Of a stretch of DNA of 64,000 nucleotides, positions 34,411 through 43,159 are shown one piece after another. Under the pieces are notes generated by a model. It ran no database searches and was not told the origin of the DNA. It saw only the letters and a list, made by a program, of their open reading frames with translations. Origin of the DNA: DATLRC01 sp035478435 (GTDB lineage: Bacteria > Patescibacteriota > Saccharimonadia > Saccharimonadales > UBA4665). The stretch lies in contig DATIJT010000009.1 in NCBI GenBank assembly GCA_035478435.1, positions 200,362 through 264,361 of the forward strand, written 5' to 3'. The position numbers and the translations under genes were made by a program. The number at the start of each line of letters is the position of its first letter. The stretch's first letter is position 1.

Positions 34411-34493
34411 TAGTAACTAGGAATTAGAAACTAGGAACTAGCGATCAACTCCAGCAGCAATTCAGCTAGTTCCTATTTCCTAGTTGCTAATTA
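34411..34493. repeat. Heptad-periodic inverted repeat, copy 2
   Basis: Left arm 34411-34441: TAGTAAC, TAGGAAT, TAGAAAC, TAGGAAC, TAGC. Right arm 34466-34493: CTAGTTC, CTATTTC, CTAGTTG, CTAATTA. The arms are near-complements with substitutions mostly at the same unit positions. The right arm covers the stop codon of the YtxH-like gene. Same unit family as 8133-8229. Confidence 0.78.
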
Positions 34494-34895
34494 CTTTTTT
34501 AGGTAGTCTTTAACGTGCTCAACCGCTTTTTTGGCGTCGGCGATAGCTTTATTCAGATCTTTGTCCTCGGCTCCACCTTCATGTAAAGCACTCAGCATTT
34601 CCCGGGCTTTTTCTTTGGTGTCTTTGGCTTTATCTACTAAGTCCTTGAGCTCCGTTTGGGCTTTGTCGCTGACATTACTGCCCTTGCTCTTGGCTTCTTC
34701 CAGTAGCTTATTAAGTTCGGTATGCAAGGCTTTGAGTTGCTTTTCGGCTTCGTGCATACTCTGGTTGGCCGCGTCTTTTATTTCATCCCGGGTTTGCTTG
34801 CCACTCTTAGGGGCTGTCAAGATGCCAGCCATATAGCCCGCCACACCAGCTATCATAGTACCTAGGGCAAACCGTTTTGTAGTCTTACTCATCAT
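34491..34895 (-). CDS. YtxH-like membrane-associated protein
   Basis: A 134-residue protein from the ATG at 34895 (MMSKTTKRFALG). A glycine-rich membrane helix (about 9-27, FALGTMIAGVAGYMAGILT) is followed by APKSGKQTRDEI, the YtxH signature, and then a long Lys/Glu/Asp coiled coil to the C-terminus. Members are stress-related envelope proteins of unclear function. AAAGGAAAGG precedes the start, and the start overlaps the end of the upstream 88-aa gene, so the two are coupled. Confidence 0.82.
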   Translation of the reverse strand: MMSKTTKRFALGTMIAGVAGYMAGILTAPKSGKQTRDEIKDAANQSMHEAEKQLKALHTELNKLLEEAKSKGSNVSDKAQTELKDLVDKAKDTKEKAREMLSALHEGGAEDKDLNKAIADAKKAVEHVKDYLKK

Positions 34896-35151
34896 CTCTG
34901 CCTTTCCTTTTGTGCCCACTTAAGTTAACGATATTTTTGATTACTTTTAGTACGGCCAGAGGGCCAGAGGCTTGCTTAAAAACATCGGCGGCTGATTCGA
35001 CTGAATCAACCACGTTTTCAGCTTTAGCCACTACCCGCTTGACACTCAAAAAAATCTTTATTGAAATTATAGCGCTAATGATAGCCAGAAGCAGAAATAA
35101 TGCTAAGAATATGGCTAAGATAATGAGTAAAGCTGTTTCCGTGGAAGTCAT
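34885..35151 (-). CDS. Small membrane protein upstream of YtxH-like gene (88 aa)
   Basis: From the ATG at 35151 (MTSTETALLIILAIF) it has 88 residues: one long hydrophobic helix at about 6-35, then an amphipathic stretch (VKRVVAKAENVVDSVESAADVFKQ) like DUF948-type proteins that often accompany YtxH. TATAAT (35158-35163) lies 6 nt before this ATG, supporting it over the two upstream in-frame ATGs. It forms an operon with the YtxH-like gene. Confidence 0.78.
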   Translation of the reverse strand: MTSTETALLIILAIFLALFLLLAIISAIISIKIFLSVKRVVAKAENVVDSVESAADVFKQASGPLAVLKVIKNIVNLSGHKRKGRDDE

Positions 35152-35157
35152 AACCAT

Positions 35158-35163
35158 ATTATA
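35158..35163 (-). promoter_or_regulatory. -10 box of the DUF948-like/YtxH operon
   Basis: A perfect TATAAT on the minus strand, 6 nt before the ATG at 35151; no ribosome-binding site is present. Leaderless start likely. Confidence 0.6.
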
Positions 35164-35178
35164 CAATTAGTTTTCAGT

Positions 35179-36069
35179 TTATCTTAACTTTTCTCGCAAA
35201 TAGTCGGCTAGTTCCCCATTTATATCTTCACGCTCTAACGCGAAATCAAAAACTGTTTTTAGATAGCCGAACGGGTTGCCTGTATCGTAGCGGCGGCTAT
35301 TTTTGATCTCGCAGCCATAAAAAGCCCGGCCATCAGAAATCATCGGCTGAATGACGCTGTCGGTGGCATAGAATTCTTGGCCTGGGCGCAAAGAGCGCCG
35401 GCCCCTTTCGATATATTCAAAAACTTCCGGTGTCAAAAGGTAACCGCCGACACTGGCGAAATTCGAAGGGGCTTGTTTGCGCCCAGGTTTCTCAACAATT
35501 TTAGTTACTTTCAAAATGCCCTCACGTACCTGCTCGCCGCCTAAAATACCATGGCTCTCAAAATCCCTGTCTTCACTCACCCGAATACAAGGCAAGATAC
35601 TGCCTTGAAGTTCTTCGTGCAGGCTAATCATTTGCTCAAAAAAATTCGGCTTGGCCACCGTCAGGTCATCGGCGAAAGTGTAGATAAACGGCTCATTACC
35701 GATCAAATGAGCCGCGTTCATGATTGGCGTGGCATTGCCATATGGTCCTTTTTGGCGTATATAAGCGAAGTTGGCCATGTCAGCGATACTATTAAGTTCT
35801 TCGATATAGCGAGCTTTACTGGAACCACCGGCTCGTAAGTTATTGAGCAAGTCTTCGTTTGGGGTATCGAAATGGTCTTCGATGCTACGCTTGCTATAGC
35901 CGGTGACAATGATAATATCTTTGATGCCTGCCGCGACCAGATCTTCGACAATGTACTGGATGATCGGCTTGTCAACCAGCGGCAGCATTTCCTTCGGCAT
36001 AGCCTTGGTTTGGGGCAGAAAACGCGTGCCAAACCCGGCTGCTGCAATGACTGCTTTTCGAATCTTCAC
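35179..36069 (-). CDS. galU: UTP-glucose-1-phosphate uridylyltransferase
   Basis: Makes UDP-glucose for envelope polysaccharides. The 296 residues begin KAVIAAAGFGTRFLPQTKAMPKEMLPLVDKP split over the nucleotide-binding loop, with IIVTGYSKRSIEDHFD, FIYTFADDLTV (metal-binding Asp) and VEKPGRKQAPSNFASVGGYLL typical of GalU. The start is a GTG at 36069 with AGGAG inside the end of gatB, 9 nt upstream, so it is coupled to the gat operon. Confidence 0.95.
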   Translation of the reverse strand: MKIRKAVIAAAGFGTRFLPQTKAMPKEMLPLVDKPIIQYIVEDLVAAGIKDIIIVTGYSKRSIEDHFDTPNEDLLNNLRAGGSSKARYIEELNSIADMANFAYIRQKGPYGNATPIMNAAHLIGNEPFIYTFADDLTVAKPNFFEQMISLHEELQGSILPCIRVSEDRDFESHGILGGEQVREGILKVTKIVEKPGRKQAPSNFASVGGYLLTPEVFEYIERGRRSLRPGQEFYATDSVIQPMISDGRAFYGCEIKNSRRYDTGNPFGYLKTVFDFALEREDINGELADYLREKLR

Positions 36070-36073
36070 CGCT

Positions 36074-37549
36074 TTAGACTCCTAATTGTTTCTTAATAAG
36101 TTTTTGGGCAAGCGCGGGGTTGGCCTGGCCTTTGGAGGCCTTCATAATCTGGCCCACTAAAAAGCCTATGGCTCTCATTTCGCCGTTTTTTAGATCTTCG
36201 GCAGCTTTGGGGTTATCGGCCAAGACCTGTTTGACGATTTTGGCTATTTCGGCTTCGTCCGAGACCTGGATCAGGCCTTTATCGGCCGCGAATTCTTCAA
36301 TGTTTTTAGGCAATACATCAATTTCTAGTAATTCGCTGAGTACGGCTTTGGCACCCGTGGAACTTAGCTTGTTTTGGTCGATGAGCGCGTAAACTGCCAG
36401 GTAAATCTCTGCCCGCTCGGCATCTTTGAGACTTCGGGTGATCTTACCCTCCCGCCTAAGCGGTATTTCCAGGTTAACAAACCAATTAGCCAGGAATTTA
36501 GCCTCGTGCGGTTTACTCAAGTTCATTTCAACCAAAGGCAAATAGCTGATTTGTTGGTCTTCAACTTCGGCTTCCAGCAAGATTTCCACATGCGACTTAT
36601 CAAGCCCCAACTTGGTCAATCGTTTCCGCCACTCACTGGGCATCACCGGCATTTCGGCCCGGATTTGTTCAAGGTAACTATCTTCCAAAACTATCGGTGG
36701 CAGGTCGGGGTCTGGCATGTAGCGGTAATCATCGGCGTTTTCTTTGGTGCGTTGGGAAAAGGTCTTTTGCTTGGCATCGTCCCAACCGCGGGTTTCCTGG
36801 ACGATCTTGCCGCCTTTTTCCAGTAGCTCAATTTGACGCTCTATTTCGTGCTCGACGGCTTTTTCAACTGAGCGGAAACTGTTTAGGTTTTTAGTTTCGG
36901 TGCGAGTACCCAGAGTCTTGGTCTGGCTAACGCTGACGTTGACATCGAAACGCATGTTGCCATAGTACAAATTAGCGTCGGAAACATCGGCGTATTTCAT
37001 AAGTAAGTAAAGTTCACGGGCATAGGCCTTGGCTTCGGCCGCTGAGTGCATATCCGGTTCGCTGACGATTTCCAACAGCGGTGTGCCAGCCCGGTTTAGG
37101 TCGACCAAACTGTAATCTTTGCCGGCTGGATGGGTGCTTTTGCCGGCGTCGGCCTCCATGTGGGCTCGGGTAATGCCAATAATTTTTTCCTGGCCATCAA
37201 CTTCTATTTTGACCGAACCGCCCAGAACAATCGGCTGGTCGTATTGGGTAATTTGGTAGCCCATCGGCAAGTCCGGATAGAAGTAGTGCTTGCGGTCGAA
37301 TTTGCTAAACTTCTGGGGATCGACCCCGAGGGCAAAAGCCGCCCTGACCGCCAAATGCACGGCGGCTTCATTCAAAACCGGCAGGGCACCTGGCAAACCG
37401 AAATCGATATGGCTTACCAGGCTATTGGGCGCGGCCTGGCGGGCGTCATTATCTACAGCCGAAAAAAGTTTGGTTTTGGTGTTGAACTGGACATGGCATT
37501 CGATGCCAATAGTAGCCCGGTAGCGATCTCGAATCTCATCACTTATCAT
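36074..37549 (-). CDS. gatB: Asp-tRNA(Asn)/Glu-tRNA(Gln) amidotransferase subunit B
   Basis: Binds and phosphorylates misacylated tRNA in the GatCAB complex, giving Gln-tRNA(Gln) and/or Asn-tRNA(Asn). The 491 residues have TIGIECHVQFNTKTKLF, DLPMGYQITQYDQP, DLNRAGTPLLEIVSEPD, RFDVNVSVSQ and the C-terminal YqeY-like domain ending GFLVGQIMKASKGQANP. Start overlaps the end of the 148-aa gene by 11 bp. Part of the gatC-gatA-x-gatB-galU operon. Confidence 0.97.
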   Translation of the reverse strand: MISDEIRDRYRATIGIECHVQFNTKTKLFSAVDNDARQAAPNSLVSHIDFGLPGALPVLNEAAVHLAVRAAFALGVDPQKFSKFDRKHYFYPDLPMGYQITQYDQPIVLGGSVKIEVDGQEKIIGITRAHMEADAGKSTHPAGKDYSLVDLNRAGTPLLEIVSEPDMHSAAEAKAYARELYLLMKYADVSDANLYYGNMRFDVNVSVSQTKTLGTRTETKNLNSFRSVEKAVEHEIERQIELLEKGGKIVQETRGWDDAKQKTFSQRTKENADDYRYMPDPDLPPIVLEDSYLEQIRAEMPVMPSEWRKRLTKLGLDKSHVEILLEAEVEDQQISYLPLVEMNLSKPHEAKFLANWFVNLEIPLRREGKITRSLKDAERAEIYLAVYALIDQNKLSSTGAKAVLSELLEIDVLPKNIEEFAADKGLIQVSDEAEIAKIVKQVLADNPKAAEDLKNGEMRAIGFLVGQIMKASKGQANPALAQKLIKKQLGV

Positions 37550-37985
37550 TCTTGAGAGCTCCTAGGTCTTTCAGCGCTTGCAAAAAGCCCAGCAAGGCTT
37601 GCTTGACTTCGTTCTTGCCTTTCAGTTTATAGTTTTCATTAACCAGCTTGTTGCGCAACTTATGGCCAAACCAAACGCTGTCGTTGCTAGTCAAACTATG
37701 CTGGGCGGCTACCAAGCGTTCCCCCATGGTCTTTCCCTTGAAGTGCCGTTTTTTAAGCACTTCCTCTAGCAACTTATCGGCTTCGATGACCGCCAGCGGC
37801 CAAGTGCCTTTCTTGGCGCAAAAGGCCTGAAGTTCTTTCCAGCGCTGCGCGAAACCGGTTGTACCGTTTTTAAGGTGGTGGCGAACCAGCAAAATTATAG
37901 TTATGACTAATAACACGACTCCGACTGAACCTATCACCAGCCACAGCGAGTGATGCTCAGTCACACTTTTTAGCGCTTGAATCAT
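37539..37985 (-). CDS. Single-pass membrane protein between gatA and gatB
   Basis: A 148-residue protein with an N-terminal membrane helix (about 14-35, LWLVIGSVGVVLLVITIILLV) and a cytoplasmic basic helical domain (WPLAVIEADKLLEEVLKKRHFKGKTMGERLVAAQ). I do not recognise a named family. It overlaps gatA by 4 bp (ATGA) and gatB by 11 bp, so all three are translationally coupled. The context suggests nothing clear beyond co-expression; insertion of a membrane gene in the gat operon is unusual. Confidence 0.8.
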   Translation of the reverse strand: MIQALKSVTEHHSLWLVIGSVGVVLLVITIILLVRHHLKNGTTGFAQRWKELQAFCAKKGTWPLAVIEADKLLEEVLKKRHFKGKTMGERLVAAQHSLTSNDSVWFGHKLRNKLVNENYKLKGKNEVKQALLGFLQALKDLGALKNDK

Positions 37986-39409
37986 GCTAGAACCTCTTCG
38001 GCGGCTTTGGCTAACTCAAGCAGCGCCCGGTCCCGACCCTGTGGCGCCATCAATTGCAACCCGATGGGCAGACTGCCTTTCGGCTGCGGGATGGGCAGGC
38101 TGATGGCTGGAGTGCCGGTTAAGTTAGAAGCCACGGTCATCACGTCAGCCAAGTACATTTGCAGCGGGTCATTGGCGTTCTGACCGATTTTAAAGGCCGT
38201 CGTTGGCGCGACCGGGCCGAGTAAGAAATCAACCTGCTTAAAAGCGGTTTCAAATTCTTTGATCAACTTGGTCCGGACGGTTTGCGCCTTTTTGTAATAA
38301 GCATCGTAATAACCGCTGCTTAAAACGTAGGTGCCGATCATGATCCGGCGCTTGGCTTCTTTGCCAAAGCCGTGCCCACGCGACTTAGTGTAGCTTTCGT
38401 CCAGGTTTTTAGCTGCTTTGTGGCTGTAGCCAAAGCGCTGGCCATCGTAACGGGCCAGGTTGCTACTGACTTCAGCCGGGCAAATGATGTAATAAACGGC
38501 GAGTGCCACCGGCGAACTTGGTAGGCTGACTTCTTTTATTTCGGCGCCGGCTTGTTTCAGCTTTTGGGCGGCCGCTTCAACAGCAGTTTTAACCGCCGGC
38601 TCCAAGCCTTCGGACATGTACTCTTTGATGATGCCGACTTTTTTGCCCCTAAGTTCAGAAGTTAAATTATTATAGCTAGTTTCGCGCTCAATTGTGGTAG
38701 CATCTAATTCATCTTTGCCGGCCATAACGTCTAAAACAAGAGCGGCATCGTCAACCGTGCGTGTTAGTGGCCCAATTACATCGGCGCTGCTGGTCATCGC
38801 CACCACGCCGCTGCGGCTGACTAAGCCGTAGGTCGGTTTGTAGCCGACACAGCCGCTAAAGCTGGCCGGCTGGCGGATGGAACCGCCGGTATCGGTCCCC
38901 AGCGCGAAAGGCACCATGTTAAGCACTACAGCCGCCGCGGAACCGCCGGATGAACCTCCAGGCACACGGGTTTTATCGTGCGGGTTTTTGGTTACAAAAA
39001 AATCGCTGTTTTCAGTCGAGGCGCCGTGGGCAAAAGCGTCAAGGTTAGCTTTAGCGACGCAGATCGCGCCCTCACGCTCCAGAAGTTCAATGGCGGTCGC
39101 CTGGTAAGGAGCTTCAAAGCCCTTTAGAATATTGCTGGCCGCGGTAGTTTCGGCCCCGAACACCAGAAAATTATCTTTAGCTATAAACGGTACGCCCGCT
39201 AGGCGGCCAACTTTTTGGCCTTGGCTGATGGCAGAATCAATTTCTTTGGCCCGTTGCCGCGCCCGCTCAGAGGTGACGGCAATGATAGCGTCGTATTCTT
39301 TCTTAGACTCAATGTTTTTTAGGGCTTGCTCAACCAAATCAACAGCTTTGAGCTGGCCCTTTTGGACTTTTTGGGCGAGTTCGGCAATCGGCAACCAGAA
39401 ACTCACCAT
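37982..39409 (-). CDS. gatA: Asp-tRNA(Asn)/Glu-tRNA(Gln) amidotransferase subunit A
   Basis: Glutaminase subunit of GatCAB. The 475 residues carry the amidase signature: catalytic Lys in PFIAKDNFLV, cis-Ser and nucleophile Ser in GGSSGGSAAAVV and GTDTGGSIRQPASF. Length is normal. AGGGA lies upstream of the ATG. It follows gatC after a 139-bp gap that holds a heptad repeat. Confidence 0.97.
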   Translation of the reverse strand: MVSFWLPIAELAQKVQKGQLKAVDLVEQALKNIESKKEYDAIIAVTSERARQRAKEIDSAISQGQKVGRLAGVPFIAKDNFLVFGAETTAASNILKGFEAPYQATAIELLEREGAICVAKANLDAFAHGASTENSDFFVTKNPHDKTRVPGGSSGGSAAAVVLNMVPFALGTDTGGSIRQPASFSGCVGYKPTYGLVSRSGVVAMTSSADVIGPLTRTVDDAALVLDVMAGKDELDATTIERETSYNNLTSELRGKKVGIIKEYMSEGLEPAVKTAVEAAAQKLKQAGAEIKEVSLPSSPVALAVYYIICPAEVSSNLARYDGQRFGYSHKAAKNLDESYTKSRGHGFGKEAKRRIMIGTYVLSSGYYDAYYKKAQTVRTKLIKEFETAFKQVDFLLGPVAPTTAFKIGQNANDPLQMYLADVMTVASNLTGTPAISLPIPQPKGSLPIGLQLMAPQGRDRALLELAKAAEEVLA

Positions 39410-39424
39410 AAAATCCCTGATTCA

Positions 39425-39540
39425 CAATTAGCAAATAGCGGTTGGCGATGAATGATCGATGAGCAATTAGCAATTTTTGAGCTCCATGGTTCACGGCTAA
39501 TCGCAAATTCATGGCCCCTTGCTAATTGCCAACGGCTAAT
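39425..39540. repeat. Heptad-periodic inverted repeat, copy 3 (gatC-gatA gap)
   Basis: Left arm from 39425: CAATTAG, CAAATAG, CGGTTGG, CGATGAA, TGATCGA, TGAGCAA, TTAGCAA. Right side near 39494-39540 has GGCTAATC, TTGCTAATTGCC and AACGGCTAATC, complements of the left units. Sequence differs from copies 1 and 2 but the 7-nt period and inverted layout are the same. It fills the gatC-gatA gap. Confidence 0.6.
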
Positions 39541-39548
39541 CTTTGGTT

Positions 39549-39842
39549 TCACCCGATCATCCTTTTAACTTTAAGCTGGTTAGCTTCGACAGTGGGAACA
39601 TTTTTTAATAGGTCGAGCGGTTTGTAGCCATATTCTTTGACTTCATCTTTACGCGTCACGTTTGTCAGGCCGGTTACTTGGTTGGTAGGCTTTAGCCCTT
39701 TGACATCAACTTTCTGAAGCTGCTCGACGTACTGCAATATTTCTGACAGCTCGGTGATGTATTCTTCAATTTCGGCATCAGTCAGGTCCAGCCGCGCCAG
39801 TTTAGCCAATTTTAATATATCGCTCCGTGTCAGTTTCGCCAT
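39549..39842 (-). CDS. gatC: Asp-tRNA(Asn)/Glu-tRNA(Gln) amidotransferase subunit C
   Basis: Small clamp subunit that joins GatA and GatB. From the ATG at 39842 (MAKLTRSDILKLAKLARLDL) it has 97 residues, normal length, with the typical ELSEILQYVEQLQKVD and C-terminal strand. A longer frame to 39863 reads into the -10 region. An extended -10 (TGCTATACT) stands 8 nt upstream. Confidence 0.95.
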   Translation of the reverse strand: MAKLTRSDILKLAKLARLDLTDAEIEEYITELSEILQYVEQLQKVDVKGLKPTNQVTGLTNVTRKDEVKEYGYKPLDLLKNVPTVEANQLKVKRMIG

Positions 39843-39850
39843 TACCCAAA

Positions 39851-39859
39851 AGTATAGCA
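39851..39859 (-). promoter_or_regulatory. Extended -10 promoter of the gat operon
   Basis: TGCTATACT on the minus strand, 8 nt before the gatC ATG. No ribosome-binding site lies between, so the first gene is probably translated from a near-leaderless mRNA. Confidence 0.65.
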
Positions 39860-39914
39860 CCACCGAATATAAACTACCTAGTGTATGAAGATTTATTAAA
39901 TTTAATGGGAGTAA

Positions 39915-41879
39915 TTATAACTTTTTCTTAATGTCGGCAATGATGTCCCGGAGCTCGGCGGCGGTTTCGAACTGGAGGTTGGCGGCGGCTAGGTCCATTT
40001 GGGCAGTTAAATCTTTGATGAGGGAGCCGTATTCGTCTTTAGGAATTTTCTTGAGGTCCAGTTTGGCGCGCTTGGCTTCTTCCGGCAAGTCCGGCCGCAT
40101 GCCCTTTTCGACCGCCCGCTTAATGCCGGTGGGCGTAATACCATGCTCGCGGTTATAGGCTTCTTGGATTTTGCGGCGGCGGGTAGTTTCATCTATGGTG
40201 CGCTGCATACTGCTGGTAACGTGGTCGGCATACATCACCACGTGGCCTTGTTCGTGGCGGGCGGCCCGGCCAACGGTCTGGATTAGCGCTTGTTCGCTGC
40301 GCAAAAAGCCTTCTTTGTCGGCGTCCAAAATGGCGACTAACGAGACTTCCGGTAGATCCAAGCCTTCACGTAATAAGTTAATGCCGACCAGCACGTCGTA
40401 AACCCCAAGCCGAAGGTCTCGCAAAATGTCGGTTCGCTCCAGAGTATCAATATCGCTGTGCAGATATGCCACTTTGATGTTGATTTCCTGCAAATATTCG
40501 GCCAGGTCTTCGCTCATACGCTTGGTAAGGGTGGTTACCAGTACCCGCTGGTGTTTGTCGGTGGTGGCTTTGATTTCATTTATCAGGTCGTCTATTTGCC
40601 CTTCAATTGGCCGGACTTCGATGGGCGGATCGAGCAAGCCCGTCGGTCGAATAACTTGCTGGGCCGGCTCGGGGCTGCGGCTTAGTTCATATTCAGCGGG
40701 TGTGGCGCTGACATACACAACCTGGTTGAGGTGACGTTCAAACTCGGTGAAAGTTAGCGGCCGGTTATCGAGCGCGCTGGGCAAACGGAAACCGTAGTCT
40801 ACCAGCACTTCCTTGCGGGCCCGGTCGCCGTTGTACATGCCGCGGACTTGGGGGATAGTCATGTGCGATTCGTCGATGAACATTAGGTAATCATCCGGGA
40901 AATAATCTAGCAGGGTTGCCGGTTGCTCCCCGGGCTCGCGGTTAGTTAAGTAGCGGCTGTAGTTTTCGATGCCCTTAACAAATCCTGTTTCTTCCAGCAT
41001 TTCCAGGTCAAAGCGGGTACGTTGCTCTAGCCGCTGGGCTTCCAGCAGCTTGCCTTCTTTCTTGAACTGGCTGAGCCGCTGGCCAAGTTCATTTTCAATC
41101 TGCCCTAACGCCACCTTTAACTTTTCAAATGGCGTGACATAGTGCGAGCCGGGGAATATTTGTAACTGGTCCAGGTTTTTCAAAATTTCGCCGGTTAGCG
41201 GATCGATCTGGGTAATGCGGTCGATTTCGTCGCCGAAAAATTCTAGGCGGTAGGCTAACTCCTCGCCGGCCGGGTAAACATCTACCACGTCGCCGCGGAC
41301 GCGGAAGGTGCTGCGGTGGAAATCCAGGTCATTGCGTTGGTACTGGATGTCAGTGAGGTGGCGCAAAAGCTTGTCGCGTTTTTTCAGCTCACCTTTTTTG
41401 ATTGAAACCGACAGGCTATTGTAGTCTTCTACTGAGCCAATGCCGTATATACAGCTGACGCTAGCGACTATAATCACGTCTTTGCGGGTCAACAGCGAAT
41501 CGGTGGCGGCATGGCGCAGCCGGTCAATTTCTTCATTGATTTGGCTGTCTTTTTCAATATAGGTGTCGCTTCTAGGAATATAAGCTTCCGGCTGGTAATA
41601 ATCGAAGTAACTCACAAAATAGTGAACAGCATTGTCCGGGAAAAAGTTTTTGAATTCAGTGTAAAGTTGAGCGGCTAAAGTTTTATTGTGACTCAACACC
41701 AGCGTCGGTTTTTGGATGTTTTGGATGACGTTGGCCATCGTAAACGTCTTGCCCGAACCAGTTACACCCAGTAAAGTTTGATGATGTAAATTGTCCCTTA
41801 CACCTTTAGTCAATTGGGCAATCGCCCCCGGCTGGTCGCCGGTGGGCTTATAATCGCTCTTGAGCTGAAATTTACTCAC
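39915..41879 (-). CDS. uvrB: UvrABC excinuclease subunit B
   Basis: Damage-verifying helicase-like subunit of nucleotide excision repair. The 654 residues have Walker A GVTGSGKTFTMANV, the beta-hairpin region FDYYQPEAYIP, the helicase motifs (MFIDESHMTIPQ; VSATPAEYEL; LVGINLLREGLDLPEV; GRAARHEQGHV) and the C-terminal UVR motif that binds UvrC. The start is a GTG at 41879; the -10 box TACAAT ends exactly 6 nt before it, so a leaderless GTG start is likely. Confidence 0.97.
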   Translation of the reverse strand: MSKFQLKSDYKPTGDQPGAIAQLTKGVRDNLHHQTLLGVTGSGKTFTMANVIQNIQKPTLVLSHNKTLAAQLYTEFKNFFPDNAVHYFVSYFDYYQPEAYIPRSDTYIEKDSQINEEIDRLRHAATDSLLTRKDVIIVASVSCIYGIGSVEDYNSLSVSIKKGELKKRDKLLRHLTDIQYQRNDLDFHRSTFRVRGDVVDVYPAGEELAYRLEFFGDEIDRITQIDPLTGEILKNLDQLQIFPGSHYVTPFEKLKVALGQIENELGQRLSQFKKEGKLLEAQRLEQRTRFDLEMLEETGFVKGIENYSRYLTNREPGEQPATLLDYFPDDYLMFIDESHMTIPQVRGMYNGDRARKEVLVDYGFRLPSALDNRPLTFTEFERHLNQVVYVSATPAEYELSRSPEPAQQVIRPTGLLDPPIEVRPIEGQIDDLINEIKATTDKHQRVLVTTLTKRMSEDLAEYLQEINIKVAYLHSDIDTLERTDILRDLRLGVYDVLVGINLLREGLDLPEVSLVAILDADKEGFLRSEQALIQTVGRAARHEQGHVVMYADHVTSSMQRTIDETTRRRKIQEAYNREHGITPTGIKRAVEKGMRPDLPEEAKRAKLDLKKIPKDEYGSLIKDLTAQMDLAAANLQFETAAELRDIIADIKKKL

Positions 41880-41885
41880 CTACCA

Positions 41886-41894
41886 ATTGTAGCA
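41886..41894 (-). promoter_or_regulatory. Extended -10 promoter of uvrB
   Basis: TGCTACAAT, the same nonamer as at rnhB, 6 nt before the GTG start codon at 41879. The -35 region is weak. Confidence 0.65.
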
Positions 41895-41915
41895 AGATAT
41901 TCGTCGGCCTAAGGC

Positions 41916-43130
41916 CTATAAGCACGTCTGAGGCAAATCAGAACTGGAAACCGGTACACCGGTTGTTAGGAAGACCCAGTCCATTTCATTCCTTATGGTA
42001 CCGCCATTGGCGGCTAGGGTTTCGTAGGCGTCAATCCGGGGGTCGGCCAGGCGGGCAACAATGCTAAGCGCGCCATCAATTACGCTGCCGCCAGCTGGAG
42101 GCATCACCGTGGGCGTATCCACGGTCACTAAGGAATTAGGTCCCCCATCATCCACCAGCCCCTCCACCATAGACGTCAAGCCACTAGTGTCAGGCACAGT
42201 CACGGGGTAAGTCGTGCCAATAGTTGGCAGTAGGCCCGAGGTAATTGGATCGTATAGACTTGGCACAAAGCTGCCAGGGTCAGGGATGGTTGGTAGTGGC
42301 GTAGTGCCGATTACAGGGTCGGTTAAGTAGGTGTGGGTAGTGGTGCTGGTGTCAGTCGCAGAGACTAGGTTACAGCCACCGCCGCCATTACTGGTAGCTG
42401 GCCAACGGTAAACTTGCTGGATGCCAGCTATGTCGTCGTAGTTAGGGTCGGCGGGACAATTATCCGCGCTAGGACATGTAGCATAGCTCATGACCGGGCC
42501 AACGCATTTATTGTCACAGGGGTGGGCAAGCCCAAGAACATGGCCGAATTCGTGGACGGCCTCATTAAGCCAAAATTGGGCGTGGGCGTCGTTATTTGGC
42601 TGGTCAATATTCACTTCTATCTGCCCCGAACCCGGCTGACAGTACTTACTGCTATCTACTGAACAACCGCCCAATCCCACAATCCCACGTTGTCCGCTAC
42701 CCATATGGACAGCGTAAATTCTAATATCCGTTTTAGAGGTACAGCCGCTCACGGCAAGCTTGACTTGAAGCCCGGGCGTCGTGCTCCAGATGTGGGCGCC
42801 AGAGTTAACATTTTTCTGGTAGTCGGCCGGCAACGGATAGCCTTGCATTTTCCCATATGATGTCTCAATTGTACGTTCACTGGTTGGGAAACAATAAGTT
42901 AGCGAGGTGACGTTGCGCCAGCCATTTTTAAAATCCATGAGCTTACAGTCGTAGGGGCCACCGTCTGGCCGGCAGCGGGCGGTATCGGCCAACGCTGGTT
43001 GGATAGAACCCAGCAACAGCATGATGGTGGCCACTAGGCTTAAACCAAATGTTACCAGCCAACCTTTAGGCGCGCCTTTTTGTTTATATCTTCGGGTAAC
43101 AGAACTGCGGGCTAGGGTTTTTAAGCTCAT
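41916..43130 (-). CDS. Secreted matrixin-like zinc metalloprotease 1
   Basis: A 404-residue exported protein. The signal peptide (about 1-48) ends QPALADTA. The catalytic domain has the metzincin zinc site His193-Glu194-x-x-His197-x-x-Gly-x-x-His203 (VHEFGHVLGLAHP) and a Met-turn VMSYATC at about 213-219. About ten Cys suggest disulfides outside the cell. After a Gly-rich GGGGCNL linker comes a Pro/Thr/Asp-rich stretch and a conserved end (RLADPRIDAYETL...NEMDWVFLTTGVP). Start chosen at 43130, 9 nt after AGGAG. It is the last gene of the array; its 3' end is almost identical to that of protease 4. Substrate unknown. Confidence 0.88.
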   Translation of the reverse strand: MSLKTLARSSVTRRYKQKGAPKGWLVTFGLSLVATIMLLLGSIQPALADTARCRPDGGPYDCKLMDFKNGWRNVTSLTYCFPTSERTIETSYGKMQGYPLPADYQKNVNSGAHIWSTTPGLQVKLAVSGCTSKTDIRIYAVHMGSGQRGIVGLGGCSVDSSKYCQPGSGQIEVNIDQPNNDAHAQFWLNEAVHEFGHVLGLAHPCDNKCVGPVMSYATCPSADNCPADPNYDDIAGIQQVYRWPATSNGGGGCNLVSATDTSTTTHTYLTDPVIGTTPLPTIPDPGSFVPSLYDPITSGLLPTIGTTYPVTVPDTSGLTSMVEGLVDDGGPNSLVTVDTPTVMPPAGGSVIDGALSIVARLADPRIDAYETLAANGGTIRNEMDWVFLTTGVPVSSSDLPQTCL

Positions 43131-43159
43131 CAAGCACATCTCCTAAAAGTTAATTTCCA

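Noticed and set aside
8133..39540. CRISPR array
   Set aside because: The heptad repeats are short, degenerate and inverted, with no regular spacers.
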